64,000 nt of DNA from Tetracentron sinense (taxonomy: Eukaryota > Streptophyta > Magnoliopsida > Trochodendrales > Trochodendraceae). The stretch is taken from positions 43,466,875 to 43,530,874 of the forward strand of contig CM026561.1 in NCBI GenBank assembly GCA_015143295.1. Direction: 5' to 3'. Under the pieces are notes generated by a model that searched no databases, had not been told where the DNA came from, and saw only the letters and a list, made by a program, of their open reading frames with translations. How positions within the stretch are numbered: position 1 is the stretch's first letter; each line of letters begins with the position of its first letter. Both the position numbers and the translations under genes were made by a program. Positions 1 through 12,336 of this stretch are shown piece after piece.

Positions 1-266
1 ACATGAATAAAGATCATGCAGAAGATACCAAGGCAATTGTGCAGCACTCAACATCTATTCCGGTAATCTAGAAAATTCTTTAAACGTACCATTTTCATAG
101 TAACCCAAGAACAGGGAGTTATTATCTAATTTCTGACATTTTATGTAGATATTTCATATGGAGTTTAGGGAAGATCATTCCTAAAGTACATAGATTCTCT
201 ATGGTCATTTATGAAGAAGTTTGCTGTATGGTTATCATTCTGAAGAACATGGCCACTAACAAACAC

Positions 267-303
<37 letters not shown>

Positions 304-2438
304 TAGGGAAGGGATCAAGGGACATATGAGATAAAACATATATCTTCACATATGCTTGTAGTTGTAGGATCTAGAGATCTAACGATTGCAATCACAATAC
401 CTTTTATATGGGAGAGGGTATTTTGGGAAATGTATATTTTTAAAAAACAGTCTCCTCCTTAATCGGGACAGTTTCCACTCTCTCTCTCTCTCTTTCTCTC
501 TGCAGCATATATATTCTAAGCTTCTTCATCCGAATTCCGATGACTTTCCTAAAAATGGTCGGAAAGAAAAAGTGTATTGGATTACACAGTTGTATTAGGT
601 TTCTATTAATTGATGGTTTCTCAAAATAAAATTCATATAATGTATAATATAATAATAAATCAGGAAAAAGAGGAAGTTAATGGCTACATCCAGTTTACAA
701 AGATAGACTACAAAAGGCGGACCGAATCTCATATTTTATTGTTGAGGAACTGAGAAGGTAATGGTGGAGAAATGGACACGACTGGCGCACACAAGGCATA
801 CTTATGGGCCTATGGCTCCATTTAACATATTGCTAAACCTTGAAAGTGACTATTAAAATCCCCACTAAGGTCTGACAAGATGTATAGAGATTTATGGCTT
901 CAAGCAGTTCTAGCCGAATCCCTTTCTGTGTAACCAAGATATAGATTGTAAGAGACAATATGGTGGCAAGGTTTTAGGGAGATATCAACCATCTGTTGTA
1001 GAGTTAGAAAATTGAGAATTCTTAAGGTCATTATCAAGCCTCCCAACTGTGTTTGCCTAACCACTTCGTTAGATTTAGGATGTTTTGATAAATGTGGTCA
1101 ACTGGGTTGACTGTAATTGGTTTCTATATGAATCTGGATTCTGAGATTTCATGGACATTCTCGTGTTTGGGTTTGCTTTCTGTCATATTTTCTGCTATGT
1201 TTTTTTTGTTATGAAAATCTTGAATTTTGTTTTTTTTTTGGGATATTGATGTTCTTGTTGTCTGCAAAGTTCATCTTGCTTCTTGGTGTCAATACAATTT
1301 AATGGAGTCGGACTATAATGGAAGGCAATGCTATTTCTACCCCTTAATGTAATTGTTGTGGGTAACAATCATAAGGGAAGTTAGATATACATTCTCTGGA
1401 TAATTGATAAATTAAAGAAGTAAAAAGCATGGATTCTTTCACAAGAGATTTGGAGATCCTGCAATATCTGCAAGGCAAAGATTTTTTTTTTAATTCCTAA
1501 AGTGTCCTTCTATGCATAAAAAGTGGTTCCATAATGGCCATTGGATCTAGGATCTAATGGTGTTGTGCATGTGTGAATATATATGTTCTTTTTTATATGT
1601 CTCCGGATCCCTTCCCATATATATATATTTATATATAACCCAAAGTACATAAATCCTCTCTGACCATTTACGAGGAAGTTTGTGTATCATTACCATTCTG
1701 AAAAGTACATGACTATTAGACACACACATGTATACTTATCTACGGTATCCTGGATGTATCAATGAGGTTAGTAAGGTTCCAAGGAAGTGACCCAAATCCA
1801 AGCATGAAATTAGATCAGTCACTTTTTTATCGCTGAAGGGCCACCATAGTGCTCTTGGAAAATTTTAAGACCTTGGAGGAGCTAAAGCTTCCGCTTTGGT
1901 CTAATCTTTGATGCCACCGGCTCAGTGAAAAACCTTAGGATATGCTCTTGCTACCCCATAAGAGTCCTAGACCCTCTTACAGGCAAAAGCAGGATTCTGA
2001 ACGAACAGTATTGAAGTTTAGCTTGATCCAGCACCTACCTGGTGTCTTCCTGCTAGGCTTAATGATCTCCTTTTAGTGCCACTAGAAAGGATCTAGCACC
2101 ACCCCAAACTGAAGCTTGAGAAACTAACACACTGGAATTCCTTAGTTGTTGATGACTGGACTGAAGGACGCTCCTAAATCTGGTTTCAACAAGAATTCGA
2201 GAAGCCAACTTTGCTGTCTTAAAAATTGGACTATTTTCGTTCCTTCCACATACACTAACATAAAACACAAGGAGGCAACTACCATAGTATTCTTCCACGC
2301 TCTCCAAAATGTTAGAGTATCATTCTTCAAAAAGATTCTAGGCTTTTTCAGGGAACACCCAAACTAGACTGTAAAAGATTAAGGAGGAGGATCCAAGCTT
2401 AGCAGCAAACAAGCAGTATAAGAATTAGTGAGGAACAG
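1..2438. other. Non-coding stretch left of the first gene
   Basis: No open frame here looks like a gene. The stretch holds AT and CT microsatellites (about 270-300 and 479-500) and the inverted-repeat element listed separately. Upstream exons of the gene ending at 4128 could lie here or left of the window, but I found no convincing splice-bounded exon. Confidence 0.5.
305..1617. mobile_element. Decayed inverted-repeat element inside a diverged direct repeat
   Basis: The left arm (305-394, beginning AGGGAAGGGATC) matches the reverse complement of the right arm (1542-1617, ending GGATCCCTTCCC), best over the outer 50 bp. Outside the arms, 183-262 and 1642-1725 are direct repeats of roughly 75-80% identity by eye, beginning AAAGTACATA. 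The interior shows no coding capacity. The flanking repeats are far too long for a transposon target duplication, so a local duplication or a compound element is also possible. The family is not recognised. Confidence 0.45.
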
Positions 2439-2449
2439 TCTTCTGCATT

Positions 2450-4128
2450 ATGAGGCATGCAACACATTATCCTGGGCTTCTGTACACCACAAAGAAGGTA
2501 AGCCCCCCCCCAAAATCTTTCTTAGTGTGTGAGGAATAATCTTTAATCTTTCTTAGTGTGTGAGGAATATGAACTCAGTACCGGTAAGAAGAAAAAGAAT
2601 GTGACCTTAGTTGCAGTCCTTAGAATTTATAGTCAGAACAAGAAGGCTGGTCATTAGTTTTTTTCCCGGACGTACATAAGACATATATACTAATTTCTAT
2701 GTCTATGTTCTCTTAAAAAGAATAGGCTTATTTAAATTTGTCCGTATTTATTAATCATGAAGTTTGCCTGTATTTGTTAATCCTGAAATTAAAAATACAT
2801 CTCCGATCAACTTACCACAAAAGAGGAAAAAAAAACTTTGATGAAATTAAGCAAATTTGAGTTCATTTCTTCCTGCAGGTGGACTTTGCTTACATGCTGG
2901 ACTTGGACAGTCTGGGTTTCAATGTTAAGGTAATTCCGATGCTTATACCTTATGGATTTTTGTCTATATCCCCTGATAATTTTTCCATAATTTTTGTCTT
3001 ATGCTCCCTGATTTATGTAGTGGGTAAATAGCGTTTAAAGAAGTATTTGAAAATCACTTTGCTCCAAGTTGGATTCAACTTTAAAGTCAAGAATGATGTC
3101 AGGGTATATATATGCATATGTATGTGTTGTTCTAAAAGTTTAGGCACAATATATACTTCTAAGATTTATGGAAAAATAGAAATATGACATTGCTAGATCA
3201 TCAGTTTCTATCGTCCAGGATGGATACCCTCAGTGTTTTTCCCCTTTTCCAGCTTATCTGGTAGGAGGATTTGATTTGATACCATGCACAAATTATGAGA
3301 ATTTGGCAATTGATTTGTATAAGCACTTCTTTTTTAAAAAAAATCTGTTTTAGCTACATTTGTGCTTCATGATTTGAATGCTCTCTTCTTTTAGTTTAGT
3401 CACCTTCCCTCCTATTTTGGGTAGAAATATTCTAATAATTTCATGATTTTTAGGCTGGTTATCAAGGGGATACCTTCAAGCTTCGGATTCCTTTCCCTAG
3501 ACGTGCAGATGATAGAAAGTGAGTCATTTTAGATCAATTTTATGGTATAGATTTCTCATCACTTGTGGAAGTCATTCATTTTTGATTCTTTGTATTAGCT
3601 GGTGTCATGCTATTCATCAATTAATGTCTCTCCACGAAAAGGACTGGGCTAACCATACACTTCAAATTGGTGCCTTTCATGTTGGACTCTTCATATTTTA
3701 AATGAAGATTCTATACACATGACGTTGGGATGTCAATCCAAGTGTGAGTGGTGGCCACAACACCCCAGCATGTATATGAATGAATGTCACAGTTAGGGAA
3801 GACATCTCTTTCCGTCCTGATGTCCAGACATAAGCATTCTTCTCATGTGGAACATTTGGGAGGATAAGCTCCCCCTGCCATAGCTCAAATCCTGAGATCT
3901 CCTATGAGTGACACAATATCTAAGATTAACACTATTAACTTTGTAACACTTCCTTTTCTAATTGAGAAATTCTCTTTTGACTGATCTTATAAGCCAACTG
4001 CAATATCAATTATGTATACCATATTTGACTTGGATAGCTTCCTTTCGACTGATCTTTGAGTTTCATTCTGCAGGGATGTGAAGACCCTCATTGTGGAAAT
4101 GCTCCAAGCTGCTAAAACCTCAAGTTAG
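2450..4128 (+). CDS. 3' exons of an unrecognised plant gene
   Basis: Four exons join in one frame with GT-AG borders: up to 2497, 2879-2929, 3454-3518 and 4074-4128 (stop TAG). The first is read from an in-frame ATG at 2450 but may begin earlier, at an acceptor near 2438. They encode about 60 residues containing LLYTTKK, VDFAYMLDLDSLGFNVK, GYQGDTFKLRIPFPRR and DVKTLIVEMLQAAK. Three introns kept in phase, with good acceptors (CTTCCTGCAG, CATTCTGCAG), suggest a real host gene rather than chance. I do not recognise the family and propose no function. The piece is very short, so either the 5' exons lie further left or this is a surviving 3' fragment of a broken gene. Nothing downstream to 5500 continues it. 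Confidence 0.6.
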
Positions 4129-5503
4129 ATGATCCCATAGCTAAATTTTGAAGAGGTGTGGATCTATTTAATTATTTGCCGAATTGTCGGTAGTTTTTTT
4201 TTTGTTAGCTCATACGTTTCCAATCACAAAATTATTTGTTTTATAGTAATCTTTGTTGTATGTTGACCTATCTTAGATGCTTATTAAAGTACCCATTACC
4301 CTACCAGATCACATTTCAGTGTTGTCCATTCTCAGCCAGTGGAAGTTATTCTGGTAATATGGTGGAAAGTATGGGCACAAGGGTGACCAATGGGACTTTC
4401 AATTCTGTAGGAGAAAGCTGTAAATCCATATTGCACTTGTGTAGTTTACTAGTCTCACGACATGGTATTAATCACATTACATACGGTTGTGGAACATAAA
4501 ACTTCCATATTATGCTTGTTGGATGCTTGATAACTTGTAGTCCATAGTCATCCCTGATGACTGATTAGGTATTTTCTTATCATTGGATGTGAACTTTTCA
4601 TTCGGGTCATTAAAACTTATTTTGGTAGCTGTTCTTCATGCTCTGAATCTGAAAATTCCTATTGCACAAGCCTGTCTGATTTTGGGCTATATTCCCAAGC
4701 CAATTGCCTTCCAATTGTACAGTGTGCACTGGTGATTTGATTTACCACAGTGCTATGGGGTTCTTCAGCCCATTTGATACAAGATGTTGTCTTATGTATC
4801 TTTCTTGTATTTTCAAAAATTATATACTAGTATTTGATTTACACCATGAAACATTCTCTCTTTCATCTCCATTGGGTGGCAATTGTTTACAAGATGGACA
4901 GTCTTTTATGCATATGCTTGCTGTGTATCCATGCAGGATCACTCTTGTATACCTACACATACCAAAGTTCCAGTATCCCATACACGGAAATAAGGAAAAT
5001 TGCTCTGGTTCCAGTTCATGCTGGAGATCTGGTTAGTCGTTCGCGTTTGCTGGGGGTATTTGCTTTGTTATTTGTAATTAGAAAGTGACAAAAGACTATA
5101 TGGTGTACAAATTGTATATAAACAGATTACCTGAAAATGGAAGCTATTAATGATCACGAGATGCTCATTGCTCAAGAAGAAAGAAGCCAGTTGGGTTTGA
5201 AATTAGATGAAAACATCAAGAAGTGATGTTCTGTTCGTACATAAAGAAATGAACTCCCAAACACCTTCGACCCTCTTCCTTATCTTTGGCAGTAAAATCG
5301 GGTGCAAGCAAACCCACCAGCTTACGTGTGGCCTTGGAGCTGGTTATGGGCCAGTCCTTCCAAAATTTTGCCATGGAAACACTGTCGTGTAAAAGTCTAA
5401 TTGAACCCTAATCCCGGTGGGACGCCGTCAGATTCTAATCGGACGGTATATGGGTCATGACCTAGTGCTGCTGTCAGTCTACTGCAACTGCGCTTATCCT
5501 GTA
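4129..5503. other. 3' flank and intergenic DNA
   Basis: This probably includes the 3' UTR of the preceding gene. Open frames such as 4704-5036 show no domain, codon bias or splice support. I see no other feature. Confidence 0.5.
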
Positions 5504-5807
5504 TCTTCTCTACTATTATAATGCGAGAGTGTAGATGATTTTTCCGAGATTTCCAAACTACCTATATAAAAACAAACCCCTTGCATTTCATTTAATGTTT
5601 TACTTTAATTCCCAAATTAACCCTTGTAGAATCACAGCCAATTGTGATTGAACTTGAGGTGAGTTCAATCACACCCGTGGGTTAAAACGTATCCCTTTTT
5701 ACTCCTATTAACTGTGGTTAACTCTTTTCACTAGCGAGTTTAATTGCACCTTAACACGTGTCCCTTCTAACTCTTATCAACTGTGGTATCGCACTTGCCA
5801 CCCGCTA

Positions 5808-5808
<1 letters not shown>
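5504..5808 (+). mobile_element. Non-autonomous Helitron, about 305 bp
   Basis: It starts with TC after an A (TCTTCTCTACTATTATAATG) and ends ATCGCACTTGCCACCCGCTAG followed by T. This is the Helitron pattern: 5'-TC, 3'-CTRR, insertion between A and T, a short hairpin about 10 nt before the end, and no target duplication. Two relatives lie at 10685-10965 and 28102-28327. The interior holds a CAATTGTGATTGAAC / CTATTAACTGTGGTTAA segment shared with the foldback family of this window. It has no coding capacity. Confidence 0.75.
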
Positions 5809-5844
<36 letters not shown>

Positions 5845-6116
5845 AAAGTGCATTGGATCTGCATCCTTCCCTTCCATATTTCTTTTTGAGTTGAATAGGA
5901 AACAATACAAATCACAAATCAAAGCTCTCTCTCTCTCTCTCTCTCACGTCTGTTCGGGTTGCAGAGCAGCGTCTCCCAAGGGCATTCGGAGGGCCATTAA
6001 ATGGACTCATATGGTGCACGTTAAAGAGAGGAGAGAACCGAGGAAATGGAATGTAAGAAGATGAGAGAACATCAGATAAGAAAAGCATCTTAACAAAAAG
6101 ACGAAGCTGATATATA

Positions 6117-6122
6117 TTTATT
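6117..6122 (-). terminator. Candidate poly(A) signal of the DUF1639 gene
   Basis: AATAAA on the minus strand, about 140 bp past the stop codon at 6263. The position suits a plant 3' UTR; no transcript evidence is available. Confidence 0.4.
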
Positions 6123-6262
6123 TTCCATTGTTGCATTGGAAAGATTTTTTTCTTGTTTGTTTACAAACCAAACAGTGACTGCAATTTCTTTCGTCCTCTC
6201 TCTCTCTCTCTCTCTCCTCTGAAATCAAAATCAAAATCAAAACAAATGCCTCTTTCTCTCAC

Positions 6263-7259
6263 TCATTCAGAATCGCTTTCCATGCTCCCCATAGCTTTCA
6301 ATCCTCTTGGTCTCTGCATCTCAAAAATCATAAAATCAGAAACCCTTTTTCAACAAATCTGTACCAAAAACAACCCAAACAAAGAAATCATATATAGAAA
6401 CCCAAAAAATGAAATAAAGATTAGAAAGTCTAATCAATACCTTCTTAGACGTCTTCTTCTCTCTCACTTCATACCTCTCTTGGCACAGATCAGAGAGCCA
6501 TGCACCCGGACTCACCAACTGCACAAACCCATCCAAAAAAAAAAAAAAAGAGGAAATTTGTTAGAGAGAGAGAGAGAGAGAAAGAAACCCAGATCACAAA
6601 AATGGGTGTTTGATTTTTTCCCCTTTTCTTTCTGATTTTGGAGTTCTGGGTATGATGAGAAAACTTACAAGTAAGCTTCTTTGGATGAACTTGGCCCTTT
6701 TCTTGGGTCTCTGGGGGAGTTTGCAGCCTTTCATCGCCATGAAATCCTCCTCTTTTTCTTTGCTCGACAACGAAACAAATAGCTTTGGCCAAACAATCCC
6801 TTTATCCTCTCCTGCATCAATGAATATCTTTCCATTATCGTCGAAACCCAAGGACCCTCTCGTCGTGTAATACCGGTCTTCCTTCTCCGGCGAAGAAGAC
6901 GACGACTTCCGATTCTCGCTTGCACTCGATCGAAGCGTCGCCGCATCGAAGTTCCTGAAAACAAATAAGAAGAGGAAAATTATTGATTTTTTTATTCTCT
7001 TCTGGTTTCTCATGTTTTCAACCTGATTTTGTTGCTTTTCTTACCTGTTGAAGCGATTGGATTGAAGAGGACAGGCTTCTTCCTCCGCAGTCACCACACG
7101 GCGATCAACACGAGAGGTGATTTTCTTCCTGAACACACCATCGGATTTCTCTGAAATATCTTCCTCTTTCACCTTCACACATACAAGCCGCTTTCGATTT
7201 CCCCACTGTAAGAGAAAATCGGTTTCTGGAGCTCTTTCAATCTTCCCTTCCTTCTCCAT
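6263..7259 (-). CDS. DUF1639 family protein, complete, 209 aa
   Basis: Four exons on the minus strand: 7259-7045, 6954-6669, 6518-6441 and 6313-6263, all with GT-AG introns and in phase (630 nt with stop). The protein starts MEKEGKIERAPETDFLLQWG, runs through a basic and serine-rich middle, and reaches the conserved DUF1639 core. That core reads IVWPKLFVSLSSKEKEEDF, then MAMKGCKLPQRPKKRAKFIQ, then LVSPGAWLSDLCQERYEVRE, then KKTSKKRPRGLKAMGSMES, ending DSE. Codons spanning introns rejoin correctly. The family is specific to land plants and has no established biochemical role; the Lys/Arg-rich core would suit nuclear location, which is inference. I chose this start because it is the first in-frame ATG after a probable 5' UTR acceptor and matches the usual MExxKE opening. 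A CT-rich promoter lies at 7736-7760. It looks intact. Confidence 0.93.
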
Positions 7260-7760
7260 ATCTGTCAGGAAAAGAAAACAAAAACAGATTCAGACACCCA
7301 TTTAGGTTTTCTCAGAGAACTCAAAGAAACCAGAATAAAAAAGCCATAGGGAAAATAAAATTCAACCCAAATCTCTCTTACCTCAAGATCTATGCCTGTT
7401 ACAGAGAAATCTAAAGCAAACCCCCTTCAAATCCCACTGCAACTCAAAAGTATTAACAATGACCCATTAGAAAATCCAATAAAAATCAAAACCTTCTGCT
7501 AGGAAGAGACAAGAAATGCAAAAGAAGAAGAATATAGCTTACAAGGAGAAAACTCCATTAACAACAGCAAAAAAAACGTCGAGAAGATGAGATTCTTCTC
7601 ACAGAAATGAGAAGATTTCTTCAAAACAAAGAAAACCCAGATCAGTTTTCTCAGTTCTTGCTTTCCTCAGTAATCTTTCACGCCCAAAAATCAATCTATC
7701 TATCTATCCCTCCTGGCTCCTCCGTATATTAGACTTCTCTCTCTCTCTCTCTCTCTATTC
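7260..7760 (-). promoter_or_regulatory. 5' leader with probable introns and CT-rich promoter of the DUF1639 gene
   Basis: On the minus strand a TTTTCCTGACAG acceptor sits two bases before the ATG. Candidate donors GAGGTAAG (near 7380) and CTTGTAAGC (near 7540) and an acceptor TGTAACAG (near 7397) suggest one or two leader introns. A (CT)n tract at 7736-7756 is typical of plant core promoters. The exact transcription start cannot be read. Confidence 0.45.
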
Positions 7761-8170
7761 TTCTCTGTTTCTATCTATATCTCTCCTTATGGTTTTTCTC
7801 TCCATTTACCCTCTCATATATTTATTACGAAATAAATTACAAAATAGCTGAAAATATTATAGCCGTGCGATTTAGATGGACAGTCAGATCCATCTCCCTC
7901 CAGCAGATCTTGTTGCTCGAACACCTTGAGAGAGGCTTTCGGCCTCTCCTTCGTCACGTGACCGTCAGCCGAAGGTGAGCCCCCTCTCTCTTTCTACTTG
8001 CTAATGCAAAACCTAACGCCGTTAAGTAACGGTTCTTATCCTCACGGCCCTAGGCCCAACTAGGACCTGCAACGAATTGGGGCCGGTCGGATAAAATTTC
8101 CTTTATCCAAATCCGACCCTGAATCCCAACCCGCCCACTTAATTCATTTACAATAAAAACTAATAATTAA

Positions 8171-8924
8171 AGGGTGATGCCACGAGCACACCACTATTTA
8201 CTCACTGAACATCATTTATATTACTTACTAACTGTACACCATTAAAATATAACAAATTCTATGAGCACACCAAGAGAAAAAATACCTATAAATTTTCTAC
8301 TTATACACCATTTTAAGAGAAATACTTTTTCCCTCGCGCGCCTCTACACCCTCCCACATGTCCTTTTTTAACTCTCACTAATAGTGATTAAGATTCACTC
8401 ACCTCTAGAATTCTTTCATATAACCTTGGTTTTTAGAAGAAAAAAAAAGGAAATATATTAACTTAAAAAATACTAACCTTAGGTAGATTGAGCTTAACCA
8501 TAGTTAAAGAGGCTTTATAAACTACCGTGTGTCAATTTTAACACCCATTAACTAGGGTTAAATTTACTCACCCTTAGGGTTCACCCATATAAGTCACCAC
8601 ATGTCCAATTTTATTGAAAGAGTACATTGGTAGCCCTGTGATTACTGTGAAACAACTGTTTCTGTAGGATTATCAATATGAAAAATAAGCACAAAACATA
8701 TAGAAGAAGACATCATATAGAAGGAGACGAGAAATGATATAAAAGAAGAAGACATTGAGAAGATTACTTCTATAAAAGGAGAAGATTGTTCGTTAGGAGA
8801 GTTTTTAGTAAGGGTTTAGGGATTTGCATAGAAATACAAACTATAAAAAACTATAAAAAAATGTAAGTTATTTTTTTAAATGGTGTCCAGTCAGTAAATA
8901 GTGGTGTGCTCGTAGCAGCACCCT
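8171..8924. mobile_element. TIR element, 754 bp, with long inverted ends
   Basis: The left end AGGGTGATGCCACGAGCACA and the reverse complement of the right end, AGGGTGCTGCTACGAGCACA, match over about 40 bp. Both flanks read AATTAA, a possible 6-bp target duplication. The interior contains a half copy of the foldback family (about 8340-8600) and has no coding capacity. A second, larger member with the same ends spans 9437-11086. The superfamily is uncertain. Confidence 0.7.
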
Positions 8925-9436
8925 AATTAAATATCTAGATAATTTTGTGTTAAATTATACTACATATGAAATTTTAAAATTATTTAAGAAATGAGAAAAT
9001 AATCTCACCAAATGATGCTACATTGAATTCCATGAATTTAAAACCACTAAATTAAATTCCATAAAATTCATAATTCTATTGTTTGGATGCACTATTAAAT
9101 TCATTGAGATATGAAATTATTGGGCTTCTATTTCGCTTGTAAGGATTTGTCAAATAAGACCTTTTTACCATGGAATTAAATTCTACATATTTGCCTTTAA
9201 AATCATGCTCTAATTCTCTAAGGAATTAGAGAATTCTAATACCACCCTATCTATATTGTGCCCCAACAATGAAATTAGAATTGTGTGATGAAATTGACAA
9301 TTTTGTTACTCAATTCTATAAATCCAAAGGCACTCTAATAGGCTGTCTATTTGTAATCATCTCTTTCTATATTTCTCCAACTTCTAAATCCCTTTAAAAA
9401 AAAATTGTTTTAGGATATATATATATATATATATAT
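8925..9436. other. AT-rich intergenic DNA
   Basis: No gene and no repeat boundary that I can place, apart from the AT microsatellite at about 9414-9437. Confidence 0.5.
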
Positions 9437-9494
9437 ACTACGAGCACACAAATATTTACTCATGGACATCATTTAAAAAACAATATTATTTTTT

Positions 9495-9711
9495 GCTTTG
9501 GATTATCTTTGGCGGACGCCCAAGGTTGGCGCTCAGGCATCCACACATCATCAGACATGTGGTGATAAAAGGTTGAGAAGTCATTTCATTTTCTCCTTAT
9601 GATTTTGACTTCTCTTCACTTGATATCTCTCCCATTTTTATTGTCACATGTCCGATGATGTGTGGATGCCTGAGCACTCAACTCGGGTGTCTGCTAGAGA
9701 TAATCCAAAGC
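9495..9711. mobile_element. Foldback MITE, 217 bp
   Basis: Inverted arms of about 75 bp begin GCTTTGGATTATCT and end AGATAATCCAAAGC, with the inner match CAGGCATCCACACATCAT / ATGATGTGTGGATGCCTG. It has no coding capacity. Confidence 0.75.
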
Positions 9712-10004
9712 TTATTTTTTTAAATATAGAGAATGACTTGTCTATGAGCACCCATACTGCCAAATCCCTTGAAACCATCTTCTAAAAATCTTTTTCTTCT
9801 TCTAAGAACGACCCTCATTTAAAAATGTCTTCTCCTTTTAAGATCATACGTAACTTTTCATAACTAATCAAATTTTCTAAAAAATTGATTGACGATTTAG
9901 AGTTTTATTATGTTTGATATCTTGTATATATTATAGGCCAAGCATAGTTTTAATTGCTTGGAGGTTCTCCTCATCTAGCATGCCCCAAAGGCCTAATTTG
10001 GATA

Positions 10005-10360
10005 GACTCGAAATTCTCGCAAGTTGTAACCAGACTCCTTGGAGTCCGGTTATGCCCCTGAGGTCACCATGTCTCCCTATTGACACCCCCTTAACTATGG
10101 TTAAGATTCATCCATCCCTAGGTTCACCCATCTCTCCTTGGTTTTTAGAAAAAAATATTGAATTTTTTAAACCTTAGGAGTTAGTAAATTTTAACCAGGG
10201 TTAAAAAAATTGATATATATATAATAAAAAAATAAATTAAAAACAAATGATAGGTGGGTGAATCTTAACCACAATTAAGGGGTGTCAATAGGGACACATG
10301 ATGACCTCAGGGGCACAATTGGACTCGACTGATTACAACTTGAGAGAATTTGAAGCCATT
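10005..10360. repeat. Foldback repeat of the TTAACC..GGTTAA family
   Basis: The outer arms match as GAAATTCTCGCAAGTTGTAA against TTACAACTTGAGAGAATTT. The inner arms match as CCCCTGAGGTCA against TGACCTCAGGGGC and CTATTGACACCCC against GGGGTGTCAATAG. The centre is AT-rich. The small open frame at 9914-10177 is non-coding sequence of the left arm. Confidence 0.65.
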
Positions 10361-10684
10361 TGGATATGTTTTCCACTGTATTAAGTAACAAATTCTCAAA
10401 CTTTTGAGATTTGACAAATATTATTGTATATTTTAACGTACAAATCTCGATATATATTTTAGAACACTTGGTGCTTGTGTATGTCTTTCAACGATAAATT
10501 TCCAATGATCTTTTGTTGCAAGCTCTTTAACCCACACACAAACAGGGGTGCAATACATAAGGAGTTAGATATGATTCCTTTGATACCATTTTTTTGGACC
10601 TTTAGTTGGGTTTGGGGTCCAGAAAGTGCAATGAGTTATTATATTTTATGGGTTTAAGTTTAGAATGAAGTATAATTAAAAAAA

Positions 10685-10965
10685 CTAGCGGGTGGCACGT
10701 GGGATGCACATGAGATCGAGGGGAAGGAGTCAACCACAGTTAATAGGAGTTAAAAGGGACACATGTTAACTTGCATGTTCGATTGAATTCTTCCCAAGTT
10801 CAATCGCGATTGGCTATGATTCTATTCTTTAAATAGATAGATGAGCAAGGGATAGTTTAGGAATTAAAGTAAAACATTAAATCAAAGTTTTGTTTTATGT
10901 AAGGGTAGTTCGAGAATTTCAGAAAAATCAGGCTACGGCCGCCTCTCGCATTATAATAGTAAAGA
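10685..10965 (-). mobile_element. Non-autonomous Helitron, 281 bp
   Basis: Read on the minus strand it begins TCTTTACTATTATAATGCGA after an A and ends GTGCCACCCGCTAG before a T. A GTGCATCCCAC hairpin relic lies just before the terminus. The interior has the TTAATAGGAGTTAAAAGGGA and CAATCGCGATTGGCTATGAT segments shared with the foldback family. Confidence 0.75.
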
Positions 10966-11086
10966 TTATAGGTATTTTTTTTTTCTCTAAGAGTCCTCGC
11001 AGATTTTTTTACATTTTAATGGTGTATAGAATGTGATATGTTTGGTGTCTAATCAATATATAGTGGTATACTCGTAGCAACACCCT

Positions 11087-12331
11087 AAATTAATTAAGAC
11101 CTGACGGGTTTAAGCAGCAAACCCAATTATAAACATCATTTTCATGCCCGTGTTTGATAACTTGCGCATGAATTTGGGTGCACCCACCGATCATTGTAGT
11201 ATACATCACAACATCTCGAACACAAGAACTGCGCTTGTTTAACTCCCGAACTTAGGTTGTAGCTTCTAGCTCTGATGGCAAGGTGTGCTCCTCCATGATG
11301 GTGGTCTGGGTGATGAGAAAATCAGGAGACCATGAACAAATCCCAAGTAGATGCTTGGAAAAAAAAAACACAAAAGTCCCCAACCTACATATCAATACTG
11401 AAATTCTAATGCAGGTCTCCTAGAAGCCGGTTTTTATTACATACCCATGAACTTGGGATCCTCAAGAGTTAAGCAAGGCTTTATAACACTCTAATATCAT
11501 AGAGTTATTAGAACTTACTAGTGGTAGTTTCTATTTCAGTAGTTGTTATTAGGTAGGAGCCTATTTTACAAAACATCTTTTATCTTGGGTAAGTTTTAGA
11601 TCTTCTATATCTGGCCAGCCATTAGGGATAGGGGTGCCAATGGGCTGTGCTTGGGCTTGCATTTTTGTGATTTTTGGATAGATTTGACCCAAGTCTAGCC
11701 CATTTATAAGAGATTTTTGTGACCTGAATTTGGACCGTTGACATCCCTAATTATTAGGCAGCTCCTGTTTGAGTGAATAGTCTTATGTGTCATTTGTGGT
11801 TGCTTGATTAAGAGTTCCAAACCTTGTAGAAGTGAATGTATTTGTTGTTGCTGTAATCCTATAACCAATTACTTTTTCATAACCGATTAAAGTAACAATT
11901 TTCTCATTCTTTTCTGATTGTCACTTTAACTTGTTATAAAAGTAACTGGTTACAGAAACGGCACATGCCACTTATACACTGAGAGCAATTTGGCCAAGAA
12001 AAAACTACTCGAATGAAGGGCATTTGGAACTCTGTGTATGGGGATAACATTTCTCGCCTAGTTCCGTGTTTTCTTGAGAAAATACTGAGGATATTCCTCT
12101 CTAAAAGTGGAAATTTATTCTTAATTTTGCTGCTGTTCTCTATTGACACTAATTTTCACCTGAGATGCATGAGCTGGTATGATTTTGTATGGCAAAAGGC
12201 ACGTAATTGCAAGAGTAGAAGGAGAACTCGAAATGGCAGTCAAAAGCTTCTGAGGAAGTTCCAGACGATGCACCTTAAAAGAAACAGGTAATGTAGCCTT
12301 ATCTAAGCTGCATCTTTTTGGCTTTGTATTA
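11087..12331. other. Intergenic DNA left of the Copia element
   Basis: No gene recognised. A donor-like site (AACAGGTAATG) ends an open frame at 12013-12296, but the translation resembles no family I know. Confidence 0.4.
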
Positions 12332-12336
12332 GTTCT
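12332..12336. repeat. Left target-site duplication GTTCT
   Basis: GTTCT immediately precedes the left LTR and recurs directly after the right LTR at 18168-18172. A 5-bp duplication is the norm for Ty1/Copia integration. Confidence 0.9.

Larger units (their letters stand above)
9437..11086. mobile_element. Larger, interrupted relative of the 8171-8924 element
   Basis: The left end (CTACGAGCACACAAATATTT) and the reverse complement of the right end (AGGGTGTTGCTACGAGTATA) are those of the neighbouring 754-bp element. The extra length comes from elements lodged inside: a foldback at 9495-9711, a second foldback at about 10005-10360 and a Helitron at 10685-10965. The extreme left end has been replaced by the AT microsatellite. 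Confidence 0.55.

Noticed and set aside
6153-6870. Plus-strand and alternative minus-strand frames over the DUF1639 gene
   Set aside because: They run antisense to, or read into the introns of, the well-supported minus-strand exons.
12013-12296. Possible exon with donor AACAG|GTAATG left of the Copia element
   Set aside because: The translation resembles nothing, and I could not join it to the OTU-like relic on the other side of the element.
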